Source of the DNA: Emydura subglobosa
Taxonomy: Eukaryota > Chordata > Testudines > Chelidae
Direction: 5' to 3'
DNA length: 64,000 bases
Assembly: GCA_007922225.1 (NCBI GenBank)
Contig: ML680053.1
Span: forward strand, 5,510,164 to 5,574,163
Part shown: in pieces, positions 41,201-56,200 of the stretch
Layout of the letters: each line of letters begins with the position of its first letter
Position numbering within the stretch: the stretch's first letter is position 1
Made by a program: the position numbers and the translations under genes
The notes under the pieces: model-generated
The model's input: the letters and a program-made list of their open reading frames with translations, nothing else
The model's database searches: none
What the model was told of the DNA's origin: nothing

Positions 41201-44200
41201 TCCCTACAGGAACCACACAGCATAGTGGCTCTAGATTTAACACAAACACTCCAGATGTTCGCAGAGCAGCAAACTACCAATTTGCATTAAACTGCTGGGA
41301 AATCTCTCTTCTTACGCTAGCTAAAAGGGATAGCTTGGGACATATTGGATTCATATAGCCAATTATATTTGAAACATAGCTACATTTCTGAAATACAATT
41401 TATTTTATAAGTCTGCTGTATAGTTTACAAGAGCTGGTTACATAATGCAACACTGAATACATAATTGTTCAGATATCAACAGAGCAAGTCAGCTACACCC
41501 ACCACCCAGTTTATGCTGACAAGCAAACTAAGGGCACATCTACAACACATTTTGTTTGAGATAAACTGGGATGTGAATCTACCCCATTCAAGCCTGAAAT
41601 GCACTAAATGTCAATGTGGACACTGCTAATATGCACTAACAGTTCATTAGTGCACTTTAATCTACTCTTGTTTCAAACTGGAACAGATCAAAGCACACTA
41701 ATGAACTTTTAGCATGCGTCAGCAGGATCCTCAGGGACACTTAGTGTGTGGCAGATTCACACCTCAGCTTACTGTGAACTCAATGTTTGTGTAGACAAGC
41801 TCTGATTGAATATGCAGAGTTTTATTACTCCAACTTTTGTGGAATTTTAAACAAAATCTGGGTTTCTATTAAAAAAGAAACCTTATCTTTAGTTCTGTAG
41901 AAATCAGAGAGACAAAATGCAGAGTTCACCTTCTCATTTTTCATTCTGCATTTTGCTTTGTAATTTAGTCTTTCCAGTTTTTTTTTCAAATCACGTGTTG
42001 CTTTCTTGCATCCCCCTGCTGTAGGTATGTTACAGAAAAAAGACTACAAACTTATTTGACTCCGAGAAGGCTTCATCTCTCATATTTTAGCTGTGCTGCT
42101 CCTGTTATTTCTGAAGTAGTTCCCAGATTAATGCCTTGCTGAACCGGAAATTTGCCTCAACAGCCATCAGCCTGCAAAGGATCTGAGGGAATTTCAGTCT
42201 TTGTACCCAAAGAAGCTACTTCCCAATCAGAGGGACAGCTTCTTCCTTAGCTGCAACTGCAATACAGCCAATTTGGGGTTTACAGAGTCAGTCACATCCA
42301 CCTTTCTCCTTGGTAAGTGAGGGGTAAAAGGAGAAGAACTGCAGTCCAGTCACCATGTCATGCTCAATGTGTCCCCAACATCCTAATGGGTGGGGAGGGA
42401 GCTCTTTGCTGGCTCGTAGTCAGCCAAATAACTAGAAGATTCCATCTTCAAAACTTCTGTGGTTGACAATTCAATGCTTATTTCTATATAAACATTAATT
42501 AAACCTCCACATTACCATGCAAGGTAAGCATGATCCCCACTGTACAGACAGAGAAACTGAGGTACAGATATCAGAGATGGCAACTGACTGGCTAAAAAAA
42601 TTGACACCTCCACCGAGTCATGTGCTCCAACCACTAGGAAACACCACCTCACTGGGCTGAAAGGAAAATTACTTCCCCAGCTAACAGTAATTGCAAGGAA
42701 AGAGGAAGCCTACAGCTATGAACTCTTTCCACCGCTCCCCACCCAACAGTCAAGGCAGCAGCCTCTTGTCCATCCCAAAACACCCAACAACAAAACAAAT
42801 TTGTTTCAATATTTTTAAAAAGCACAAAGTCCCTTCCTCCTCCCAAAAAAACCAAAGGGCAAGGAGTTTAGTACAATCCTTAGGCTGTGGTACTGCCTGT
42901 AGTCGCAGCAGAAAGGCAGATATGGAGATAATTTACATTAATTCCCAATGCACAGCTGTGCTGTCTCCTGATTAAGCTGTCTCTTTGCACAAGCTGCATA
43001 TGTGGCCCTCTGCCACATACACACACCAGAAGTGCGTCTTGTTGCCAGTTTAGGGAAGCATTCACAGCTCTTATGAGATCTCCATAGCTGTATTGTGCTG
43101 CAGAGATTTCAGATATTCTGCTAAGAAATCACCTGCATACAGCAACAACATTTAGTTCCTAAACTAAATAGTTCCCAAGACAATTTTTATTCTGTGTGCA
43201 GTTGCTTCTGATCAGCTGGGGACCAGAAACGCATCATCCACCTTTCATACTCATGTTTTAAATGATGACTACATTGTTTATTCCTTACGATAGGTAGCTG
43301 TAAAGGTGATTTATGGCTACAAGTACAGCAAAGACAAGTTGGGAGAGAAAATACACCTGCATGGAATTCTGCAGCCACATTTGAGATCTTTTTCATTCAA
43401 TTGTATAGTGCTTTCCTGCCTCTCAACTAAGGATCCTTTTCCTGCCCAGGAGACAAGGCATATGGAAAAAAATTATTTCCAAATCTTCTGTTTGTGCAAA
43501 TCAATCAATCTGTGGATGGATTGGAAATGGAGAAGACAGCATAAAATCTATTATTTCCAAGCCATACTTAATCCTTATCTATGCCAAGGCAGACTGTGGT
43601 GCATAATAATATTGCCTACTTGAGGAAAATCTCTCTTGTGAATTTAGTATTGGTGAAAAGAACCAAACTATTTGATGACTGGGACTGGTGAACAGAACCC
43701 ACCAAGCAGTGGAAGTTTATACCCTCCAGTAAGTGAGGGGGCCACAGAACTCAGAAACCAGTGGAGTACAGGGCAGTGACTCTCAACCTTTCCAGACTAC
43801 TGTTCCCCTTTCAGGAGTCTGATTTGTCTTGCCTACTCCCAAGTTTCACCTCCCTTAAAAACTACTTGCTTACACAACCAGACATAAAAATACAAGTCTT
43901 ACAGCACATTATTACTGAAAAATTACTTACTTTCTCATTTTTACCATGTAATTCTAAAATAAATCAATCGGAATATAAATATTGTACTGACATTTCAGTG
44001 TATAGTATAGAGAGCAGTACAAACAAGTCACTGTCTGTATGAAATTTTAGTTTGTACTGATTTCGCTAGTGCTTTTTATGTAGCCTGTTGTAAAACTAGG
44101 CAAATATCTCGAAGAGTTGATGTACCCCCTGGAAGACTTCTGTGTATCCCCAAGTGTATACGTAGCCCTGGTTGAGAACCACTGGTACAGGGAACAAAAA

Positions 44201-47200
44201 CTGTGCAAAAAAAAAGGACAGGTGTGTGGATTACAGGGTCAAAAATGAGTGATCCACTGAGCAGAAATCCTCTGGATATTCTTGATAGGCCTAGAGACTG
44301 AAGTCTTATTTATCCCCTGCCTGTGCTGTACCTATCCTGTGAAGTACAATTTTCCTCAAAGTTACGCAGTCCTGGAGGGGGCTCCTCTCTGAACACATGA
44401 TAGTTCACTCTCCATGCCTGCTAAAGCTATGGCCCCTGTTGAGACTGTCAAAGGTGTCAATTGCAACAGAGTAGAAATAGGTCTGGGACCACCCATTTCA
44501 CTCCATATGGACCTAATCTTGTTCACAACATTCTCCTTAGAAGAAGGTTCAGTCTAAGAGCCCAAACTGGGAAATGAAACAACATCTGGAACCACACTGG
44601 ACATTTCAGAGAGCTGGGAATTGTAACAATTATTCTGACAAGGATTAATAATAATACTTAGCTCTTATTTTCATCACTAGATCTCAAAGCGCTTAAAAGT
44701 ACACAGCCTCACCGAATGGTGAATTCAAGCAGCTCCTGTGTGCTCTGTGGGTCTAGGTGCTGAAGGCTGTAAACTCTCTCAAGACTCTGTTGCAGGAACT
44801 GTTGGGAAGGATCTTCATGAGGGGTAACACTGGGGGAAACAGGGGAGGATACTAGTTTTCTACCTGGCAACTGAGCAAAAGGAAAACAACAACAAAAAAA
44901 AACAAACAAAAAAGCTAAATCCAGACGACAAAATTCACTTGATCACAATTTTGAGAGTCACTATTTAACAAGAATTCTACAAAGACAACTACAACATATT
45001 TTTCTATTTCAGAATTTGCACCAAAGCCTCCAGTTTCACATCTTCATTACACAACACTTTGCAGTTCTAGAGACTCCTCCCAATGCACTATACAATTAAA
45101 GTTCAACCCCCAAGTGGCAGACATTTCCCCTGTCTATAAAACAGGGATAGTGAAGCATAGTGAGGTTAAAGTGACTTTGCCAAGATCACACATGGTGAAA
45201 TTCTCCCCTACGAAGGCGGCACACACTAGGCTTATGGTGCAGGGGGGCAAGCAGCATTAAGAGGCAATCCTACCCATGAGTACAGGGCTTACGCAGGCCT
45301 GAAGTCAAGCATGGGCCTTGTTGCAGGTCTTCTGCAAAGGGTGAATTTCACCTAGAGCTGTGAAAAGAACTCAGGAGTCCTGCCTCCTAGACACCTTTTC
45401 TATCCAGTAGACTACACTGCTTCTCTTTTATATGGAAAAATAAGTTGATTGTTCTCTCAGACTGGGCCCCCACATGGGGGGGTGGGGGGAAGGGTACACC
45501 TTAGCGGGGCCTGGAGGCCCTGGGGGGCCCAGCCCAGGCTGCAACCCACATTACCCCCATTACGGGAGGGGCCTGTGTTAAAAGTTTATACTAGGCCCAA
45601 AAAAATTATGCTTGGGCCCTGCTCTCAGACACCCCAAAATATTACAAAATCCATACTGTAATGAGTTAATATTTCACCCCCACACACTTCACAAATACAG
45701 CAGCACTCACCCCACTGAAGAAAGCAAATGGTTTAGGAAAGAATCTTCTGAAAACAAAAAGTTATACCACTAGCAAGTGAACAATGTTCCCACAAAATAT
45801 TCTCTGGGTTGCTGTGAATGATTGGTTACCCAAACACCGAAGCACAAACCAGAGAGGCTCAACTTACTCTCAATGGAGGGACAAGATGAGAGAGACTGTC
45901 ACGAAGATAGGCGTAGTGTCTGAAGGTATGATCCGAGAACAGTGCTGGCATTGTTGGGCAAGTTTTAGCAGCATTAAAAATGAGAACCAGAACAGCAATA
46001 TCTATTGAAGTGCGATGTTAAGGGACAAACACATCATCATTTCTAGATTCGTCATGCGTGGCAAGTTAAAGAAACAACGAATATGTCCTTTGTTGGAGAT
46101 TATATATAAAGTTCTGTATAGCAGAAGAAGGATGCTGAGCAAAACAAACCAAAACAGATTTTTGCCCACGTAAAAACATACAGTACAAAGGTGCTATGTT
46201 ACAGTAGGCTCCACTGACAGACTGGTGCAAGGACATCACCAGCATCAACCAGTTATGGTTAAGAAGTAATGTGAAGAAGATTGTGTAAACTAGCATACTT
46301 TGGACTGGAAGTAAGGGAAACCATTTAACTCAAAGGGAGTCCTCTTCAACCAACTTTCACCAAGCCTTTACTCAAAAGGACAAATGTATTCAATAAATTA
46401 TTCAATTAGCCATCTTGTTAGGCATAAATCCCTCCTTGCATTCAATTCAGACTCTTCAATTTCTAAAAGGGATTTATTCTAGTTATATTTGCTCAGGAAG
46501 CTTTGGTCAATGGTGCACGAGACAGAAACTATACTTCACATAAGTAGAGGGGGAGAGAGTAGTTCCAGTCTAACTGTTCTCAGGTATTTTAAACAAAATG
46601 GTGGCTGCAATTACAGAGATGAAAAGTGAAGAAAATGAACAGAAGAAAAACAGCATTTTATATTTCTATAGCATCTTCCATTGTCAAGGATGATGATTAT
46701 GACGATAACCCTTAGCACATACAGTGTTTTAGATGTTCCAATGCAAACATTTAACTTATTGCAAATTTGTGAGAGAAACCAAGTGCCCCACAAACTATAA
46801 ACGTATAGCTCCAATATAATTTAGCCACCTCTGGGATGAAAGACACCAGCCAACCAGAACTACAGAACAGTAGTAGAAGGGGAAGTTTTAGTTAAACACT
46901 CCATGGCAAACCCTCTGCTTACTGAAAGGATTAATGGGTCTCTAAGGTTCATGCAGACCTGGATCCTTAAAGGACTGATCTGACAGACCCGTACACAACA
47001 CATTGCAAGGTACCTAGTTTATTCACCTCAGAGGGATAAAGGACTAATTTGATCCTGCTGGCATATAAACTTATGGTTCTAGGCAGCCAGTTATTCCAAA
47101 ACTGACCCACCACTGGATGGGTAATAAAACTAAGGGTAGAACAATGGACGCTGAAATAGCTGAGGTAATATCTTTTTTTGGACCAACTTCTGTTCGTGAG

Positions 47201-50200
47201 AGAGACAAGCTTTCGAACTTACACAGATCTCTACTTTAGGTCTAGGAAACTAACTAACTCAAAAGCTTGTCTCTCTCACCAACAGAAGTTGGTCCAATAA
47301 AAAGATATTTCATAATCCACCTTGTCTCTCTAATATCCTGGGACCAATATGGCTACAACACTGCATACTGAAATTGCTGTAAGAGTTTACGTTAGTTTGA
47401 AGCAGCAGAATTTGATTATTAGAAAAATATGTATTATACAAAGTCAGCAAGGACTTTTTATCAGACACCACATACACACACACACACACACAAAAAGATA
47501 CAGGCTGGGTCATCCATGTCAGGTTCTGGGGTATCGAAAAACGGATGTGTACTCAGCAGCTCTGGGACCAGTGGAAGCACCAGAGTAGGATGCCTGCTTC
47601 CCAGGAACTTTAAGCACCTGAAAATGCACAGGTTAAGAACATTTCTGAATAAAGGAAGTTTTAACAAAACAATGGTGTTATTAATATTATTTCATATTTA
47701 TATTATAATAGCACCCAGAAACCCCATTCAGAATCAGGACCCCAGTGTATTAGGCACTGCGCACACATATCCAACTTTCCAGTCTCTGCCCTGAAGAACT
47801 AACAGCCTTAGTTTTGTTGGACCCCATCAAATGTTAAAGAAACTGAAAATGTAGCTTGAAGAACATAACTAGAAAAAAGAGGGAGCAACAATAAACACTG
47901 TCTATTAAACTGTAAGCTCTCTGCGGGCAGGAATAACCTATCTGACTATGTGTCTGCAAAACACCAATTACACCTTGTGGGGCTATGTTACAAACTTGTG
48001 TAGAATACTAAATATTAAATTAATAACCACACCACCTTTACCAATTTTTTTTGTTAAATATCCAGAATGTACTGTAAGAGGCTTTTAGAAAAAGCAGTTT
48101 AAAAAAAATGCTTCTAAGGACGAAAATAAAAAGTTTAATTTCAATCCATATTTTCTATACAATTAACTTGCTTGCTGCTTTCATTTTAAAATATGCAAAG
48201 CAACTCTCTTTTGTATCTTACCTGAAAATCAATGTTTATTATGGAGCTCAAGTAGAACCCTTCCCCCACCCAAAAACACAGTGTGCCCATAAACAATATA
48301 GCTGTCAACTGGTATAATGGGATCCAAAAACCAAGGCAACAGAGCTAATATTCAGTAGAATCTTTTAGGAAACAAGAAAAAAATAGATGGCTTAATAGAG
48401 GTTAGTTTTTAAGTTGAACTAAGTTGTACTAGAAACAATGTGAATATTTTAAAGTGGTTGTTTATTATTTGGTCACTAGGATGATCCTTGGTGAGGTTCT
48501 CTTGTATGCAAGCAAACAAGCATATATGCAGGTAGAATCTCTACTTCAGGCAACAATACGAAGAATCCTTAGTACAACTTCTGTTCAGCATATTTACAAG
48601 ACAACAAGAAATCACATGAGTAGCAACTGTACTCAACTAAATAAAACATTTACTGGCTTTAGGACTTAGTTATTAGAATAAATATGAAAGCAAAACAAAT
48701 AGTGGACAAGCAAGAAGTCTGCAGAAAAGCAACACTTACTTCCATATGGACTGTCTATCAGTGGGATATTTGGTTAGGTTTTTCAGCAGCTCCACCAGAG
48801 CAAGATGGATGCCTTCTTTAGTCGAGACATTGGTGCAGCACAGTAATTCATGAAGCGCTTCCCGTATGTCTCGGGAGGAATCCTAAAAACCAAAAGCTCA
48901 AAATGTTAGTGTGCACATGCATATATATATATATATATATTTTAAAGATGTTGATTCCTTTTACTTGGCTTGTAGAATTATTCCCAAAGTTTCCCTAAAT
49001 CCCATTCCCAATTGGTTACAGCAAAACCCACAGGAACTTTCAGTCAGCCTGACTGCTGCAGGCTCTGTCTCTTTTGAACTCAGCGAAGATATCTCACTTA
49101 CACGTGCGCTTCCTTCCATGGATGCAAAATTATCCACTCTTCACTCTCTCAAATGGAGATGAGCAGAAGTGGTAAATATACCAACAAGCATCCACAGACA
49201 CAAAGTCTCTGGTAGGTATTCAGAGGTGCTGGGTAACTACTGCATGACCAAGCAGATAGTGGCTGAAAACTACATTTAGCCATTTAGGAAAAAAAGTGTT
49301 CCTATATTCAGCATTTAAAGCTAGAACCTGCAGGCCCTTAATCAGGCAAAATTCCCATTCAATTCAGTGGAAGAAATTATGCCCCAGGCAGTCTTAAATG
49401 GGTTTGCAAAGATGTCACTAATGGCTATGATCTGGCCTGCAAAATCTTTATTACTGGTGATGATGTATGCAATGAACAGAGCCCAGCATGACTCTTAGTT
49501 CCTAGGCTGAGTTTGCCAGGCTGGCAGTCGGGGGTGGGGGAGAGGTTGGAAGGAAACTTTTTACTTTTGAACTGCACAAAGCTTGATATCAGAATACGAG
49601 GAGACAATAAATATGGAACCCCACAATGTCATTTTTGCGGTCACCTTTAAAGGCAGAAAAACACTCAAGAGGCACTTTGCTGCCAGAAGTGTCAGCTTTC
49701 ACATGTGCCGTAACATGGAGGTCCTATAGCTCTATTTGTAGAAGTGGTGCCATGGCTGAATTCCAGTTTGAAAAATTAGATTCTACCTGCCTAAAATATA
49801 CTCTGCAGTTTCAAATGCACATAGTATTCTTCCTCTTTACCAGTACTTATGTAGTGTTACTGTGTGCTGTTAAAAGGCTTTTGTGTTCTGCTCCTGAGAT
49901 GGCTGCTGGATTTTTTTTTATTATTATTTATTTATTTATTTATTTTAATTTATGATTTTCTGAGCACCAACAGCATGAGAAAAAACCAGGCATCCTGCTG
50001 TTCAGAAACTCAGTCTAACTAAACAAATAGATAGTACAAAGGGTGACCAAAGGGTGGAAGTATCACAGGGCTGTACAGAATCGTCAGCATTTTTTTTTTT
50101 TTTTTTTAAATAAATAAACTAACATTGCTAAGTGGACAAAGCTTCACAAAGAAAGTGTGTTCTAAAGAGACAATAATGAAAGCATCACATGCAAGGTCAG

Positions 50201-53200
50201 GCATGGGGATCATAAGGAAGAAGGCAGGGAGCAAAAGTGGGAGAAGATTATAAAGGGCTGGATAGGCACGTGGCTTGGGAGGAACAAAAGTCAGAGCAAT
50301 AAAACAGGAGAACAAGAGCAGAATTGTGCAGAGACTTGAAAGCGAGTACAAGGAGTTTGATAACAGAAGCAAGCAGCATCAGTGAAATGTTTGGAATAGG
50401 AGGCAGACGTGGTAGAAGCAACTGGTAAAAGCAGTGGGATTAAAAAAGAAAATGGCAAAGGCAAAGGCCAACATTTTCAAATGTGGGTCTTTAAATTTAC
50501 TTTTAGGCACCTAAACAACAGTAGCATGATTTGCAGGCCACTTAGGTGCCCAAGTAGAGATTTAGTTACAAAGTTACAGAGTATTAGCCAAAGTGCTCTG
50601 AGATCCTTCAGGATCAGAGATGCTGGATAAAAGCCTCAATTATCACATTTCAGACAGCATAATATGAATTGTATAATATGTATAAAAACAACAACAAAAG
50701 ATGTAGGCCTAAATTTTTAAACAGGATTAGTGATTTTAGATGCCTCAATTTTCGGATGTCCAATTTCTGATGGCATTTTTTAAAAGTTTAGGCCATGCTC
50801 CATATCAGCATACACCTTGGCTTTTCATAGAAAAATCAAAGGAAATACATTCCAGGAGATCAGAGACAATGGACATGAAAAGCTTTTTCCAAAGAGAACA
50901 CTTGCCTCCAAGACAGCTAGCACAGTGTCGAGCTGGTCCTCTCGCAATGTAATGTTGTTGGAGATTTTCCTCATCGTGTGTATTGACTGCAATCTTACCT
51001 CTTCAATCTCATCATTAAACATGTCTACTAGAAAATCAAGACACTTCTCTGCAAAAGAAGGTGAAGACTGAGCCAGCATACAGAGGGCCTCAACTGCAGC
51101 AATCCGAACCTCTGAAAGAAAAAAAAATCTTATTTAGGGTTATTTTTAATACTTGTCAAAAGCAATACCACCTTGTGGCCAAAGCTCAAACTATGCAAGG
51201 TTCAGGCTTGATAGGAAACCAGTAAGGAAAATCTAGATGACCTTGTTAATCAGCTAGGTAGAACTCATTCACTCCAAATCAGTTATGTGCAGCACAAGTT
51301 ATCATTTGCAAGTGATGCTGGAGATATTTTCAGATGAGACCCAAAAAAAAAAAAAAAATCATCAACCTCCTATCCACCAATGATTATTCAAGATACATGG
51401 CATGTTTTGCAGGAGTAGGATATAACCTTGGTCAAACAACAGTTTGGACAATTACATTCTGCCTCCCTATAGTCCTCCTGCCATTTCAATTGGCTAGAAA
51501 TATTTTTCACATCCTTCCTTCAATTGTTGTGTAGTTCTCGATGTACTGCTGAAAAGTTACATTTCATCCCAGGGTGACTGTGCTTCAATAGCAGAAGTGA
51601 ACCTTGTTTGTTTAGAGTTCTGTGATCCCTCAGGAGAAGGGAAGAGGTACCATGTGAATGATTAAAATGCATATTATTAGACAGACCAGAAAGGATAGCC
51701 CAACAGCCAACATTTATTCATGCTGTACAAAACACTGTAGGTATCTGAAGTACCTCCACTTATAATGCATTAGATGAAGGGGAAAGACTCTCTCATGCAG
51801 TTTCTGGGAGCTTTCGTGAACAGGGATTATAAGAGAACCAAACCTGACATAAGATATTTCTATTTTTCATCCAAAAAAGTGCAGCATGAAAACATTTAAT
51901 TAAAGCTTTCAAATGTAGCAAGTTAGGCCTATTATTCTTGAAGAACACGGTGTGTTTCCTGATGCCTCTGGGATTCATGGGAAAAATATAACCACAGTAA
52001 GACCTCTGCTTATTCAGTAATAAGATACTTTCACCAATCCACCAACCTACTCACCACAGTCAAGGAAGCAGAGAGATTAAAAACACAATTCATTGATGCT
52101 ACTCTGACAAAGCACACTAAGATACAGGTTAAAAATCAGCACATGGGATGAAAGAAAGGCTGCAGTGCTGTGTATATGGTGGAACTGTAGCCAGTAGCAC
52201 TGAAAGTACAGTAATGGTCAGAGGGGTGACTTTAAATAATTAATTTCCAGATCAATCCACCAGCTCAGTGTGTATTCTTAGTGAGCTAATCACTTTCTTC
52301 ATTGATAGAAATGCTACCTTTGGCACCGCAGAGCGAAAACATCTATGTGACAGTGAGTTGGATATCGTGGTTTGGAAATCAGAGTTGTTTCAAGTGAAAA
52401 ATCTTTTCTGTTAAGCCAGAAAGAGTCAAGGTTATTTTTCACATCCCAGGAGGAGTATGACAGAAACATCAGAATTTTAATTGCAAACTGAGCAAGCCTA
52501 ATACAAAAGTCATAGCGCAACAAACCAATCTTTACAATGTGATTTTTACAGAGATACTTTTTAGAGCACACCTTGTACTTTCTAATGTTGCTCCATCCCA
52601 GCTATAATCTTTAAAAGCAACAATCAGCAATTACAGCTCATAGAAATTTTCATCTTCTAAGCACTTCACTAACATTAACCCTCTCAAAAGCCCCATGAGA
52701 TACAATGAGTAAGAATTATCACCAATTCACAGATGGGGAAGCTGGGGCAAAGAGGTGAAGTGAACTTGGTGAGTCCATCTACAACGTTCTGTGTCATTGT
52801 CATAAACAAGTTTAGAACCCCAAGACCACAGCTGGCCAACTCTGTGAAAACTATTTAAAGTGAGAGAGGATGAACGTGGTTTAAACTGTTGTAAGATTAA
52901 CATAGTTTCTCTTTCCTCTAGACTCTAGAGATTCTGTCCATTTCCAGCAACAGCAATCAAGTTTCCAATTTAGGACCCAATCTAATTTATTGAGGTCAAT
53001 GAAAAGACACCCAGTGGGAACTGGATCTGGTCCCTGAACAATAGAATGAGACACTCATTTTTCATGCATTTCACTTAATTAATCGGTTATAAAAAACAAT
53101 GGATTTCAGGGTACCCTAATACAGAATGCTTTGCCTATCCAAAGTGCTGAGCTAACCTTAATTCTGCCTTGCAAAATCATGAATGTTTACCAACCAGGAA

Positions 53201-56200
53201 CAAAAATCTACTTGCTCACCCTCATTGAGATGGTAATGGAAAAAACAAACTTGCACTATATTAGTCACTTGTAAAAAAACCAACAAAAGTCATCTGTTCT
53301 GGGCAACATGAATTTTGGAAGGCTACATTATCCAATTAAGTTAGGGATTTCACATTCAGATCCTCCTTTCTTTCGTTACCACATACAATGTTACCACTTA
53401 CCATACATTTCATCTTCCAGTCCATGAACAAAAGCCCCACAAGCTCCTGATTCAATCAAGTTCACAGCGCCTGTGTCTATTTCTTCTTTGGGTGCATCGT
53501 CTCCCCATTTTCTGCCACTTGAAAACTCCCCAGAGGTGTAGAGCTCTTTGGCTCGCTCATGTGCAGTGCGCTTCCTCTGTGCAAACAAATATTATGATTA
53601 CAACCCAGATATGTCATAAAAGCTACTGAATTTTAAAGGAACTATTGGTGTATTAACTGGCTTGTTCTAGTTCAACACCAAGGTGTAGCCAGGGGCTTTC
53701 ACACTGATAGGAGTAAGAGATGTAATTGCTGAGAGACATGAAAGCTACCATCCTCTTACGTGAAAGTTATTCAATATTTTGTGCTCTCTTTACACTGGGA
53801 AAAGGATAATATCTAACATGTTAAATTGTGGTTAAACCCTAACACTTTAACATGTCTGTCTATATTAGATACTAAGTGGCATTAAACCATGTGTTAATGT
53901 GTCAGTACATTTCCTAACATGCTTCATTTTCCCTAGACAAAGCCTTACGTTCACTTTCCATCCAACCAAGGATCTCAATACACTTTAAAAAGATTAGTGC
54001 ATTTAACCCCCATCATCCTTGTGAGATGCAGGTGAATTGTCCCCTTTGTGTAGATGGAAAAATTGAGCCAAAGAGAGAGGAAGGATTTATCCCAAGGTCA
54101 CTAAATGAATCAACTGTAAAGTCAAGAAAAAACCCCAAGAGTCCCAATTCTAACCGCTAACTGACTACCAAGGAAATCCTATAAAATCTTATGCTATAGC
54201 TTGTTCCCAAAACTGGAATGCAATCTTTCTGTTCACAATAAATAAAAGAGAAGCTCTAAAACAAGATGATGTCAAAACAGCATGTTAATCCCACTCTCTC
54301 TTCAAAACCTGAACAGCCTAAGGAGTGAATTATTACAAGAACACAAAAGCTAATGAAGCAGTTTAGGTTTCATTTTCTGTTAGATTAAAGACAACCTAGG
54401 CATTGGGAGGGATTGCGGGGGAACCAAGATAATAAAAAAGACAAGGTTTACAAACCCGCAAATCTGACATCAGCTTCTTGTCAAGTGTCTGCTCTAAGAA
54501 ATGGGAACTAACTTGTTGCATCGATCCCTGGGGGAAAAAGATACATTATGTGAAGAACCAAGATGGTTATGAACATAAAACAATAAAAGCTGCTAACTGA
54601 CACACCCCAGCACAGTGACCACTCGTTTCTGTATTCCAAGGGGTTTGCAAAGTGCTCATCATTGCAGTATTTAGAAGATTGTCAGGAGTTTGTGTGTCCA
54701 CATATACATTCATCACAGCACCCCACTCTCTCTCTCTATATATATAGTTGGTCCTAGCTAGGGATCTCAAAATGAAGGCTTGAAGCTGGGAGCCATTAAT
54801 GAGATTTTGGTTGTGCTGAGGAGTCCATTCACCATAGAGGAGATAGTTGGGAAAGTATTTTTGAAATGGATGTACATATGCACCAGCGCTACCCCTCACA
54901 CCTGTCCTCAAAACTGCCTTGAAATTTTGGCAAAAATCAATTGATCTAGACATCATACACAGTACCAACCAGCAAATCCAACAAACAGACGACAGAACAT
55001 TAATACTCTCCTCACACCTTTTTTCCAAACATACGGAAAAAAGGCAACATATTGCGTGACCCTCTATCAAGAGGACATGAGAAGAACAAGGAAACTTACC
55101 AACAGTTTAGCAGCTTGCACTCTAACAACCCATGAGCCATCACTGACCATGTGACATATTTTTCCAAATGCATCATCAACTAAGCGAATTTCTTCATTGG
55201 AAGACGGAATTGGTACAATGCTGAATAAGACAAAGGCACACAATTAAAGTCACTGTGCTGAGACTTTGCATAAACTGTGTTATTCATTGTGGCAAAAGCC
55301 ACTGATATAAATAGTGCTGTACTGCTACATAAGAAATATGTAACATAAGATATCTGAGGAACAAAAAAATGTCATCTAGTCCAACATATCCCACCCCCTT
55401 TTAGCTTATCACGCTGTAGGCATTTAGTATACATAGCTTTTCAAACCACTACTCAAGGGACTTGTCTAAGAGAAAACCTTCAGAACTATCATACTTATTT
55501 TCCTCCTGTATAACTCTTTGAATAGTTTGCATACAGCACATACCTCTCAGCATACAGTTGACTGAGGACCCAGACCAACTGAACTGCAGCACTGCGTACC
55601 TGTTCATAATCATCTGAAAGCAGTTTACAACCCTGAAATGAAGGTTTCCAAATATTAGTCTTAAACCTCTGTACCAGGTTTACGTTTAAGCTTCCTTTAA
55701 ATTCTTTTATAGAATCTGTACTTTATCATATACCAGCTAGGTCAGGTTACGAATCAAAATGTATTTGGTCATCTCAACCTAGTCCTACCACACCAATGCA
55801 AATCCAATGCAATACTTATCAAATCTGCTCAGGAGTACTCCAGAACTAGCTGAACTATGCAGAGACATGTGAAGAATGTTGCACAGCACTAGTCCTCAGT
55901 ATACCATATAACCAGTATACAACGGACTCTGATCCATGTTATTCTCAAACCTTATCCATGAAGGTAGACCCATATCCCCATGGGAACACCAATAAGACTA
56001 TTTTATTCAAGTTGTTATATTGCGCTCATCAACACAGTAGGAGTGCTTTCCAATAGTACATTAAGCAATGTGACTACACACCTGTCACATTTTGTTTCTT
56101 CGCCCATCCTCTCTTCAAAGGGAAAAGCATATGCAATAGAATGTGTTGTTTTGGTAGGGCTTTTCCCCCCCCAAATAGCAACAGGTATATTTATGGGTTT

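Noticed and set aside
54567..55070. 167-codon - strand ORF
   Set aside because: It sits in an INTS4 intron between exons 55100 and 54527, has no family match, and INTS4 splices across it without loss of frame.
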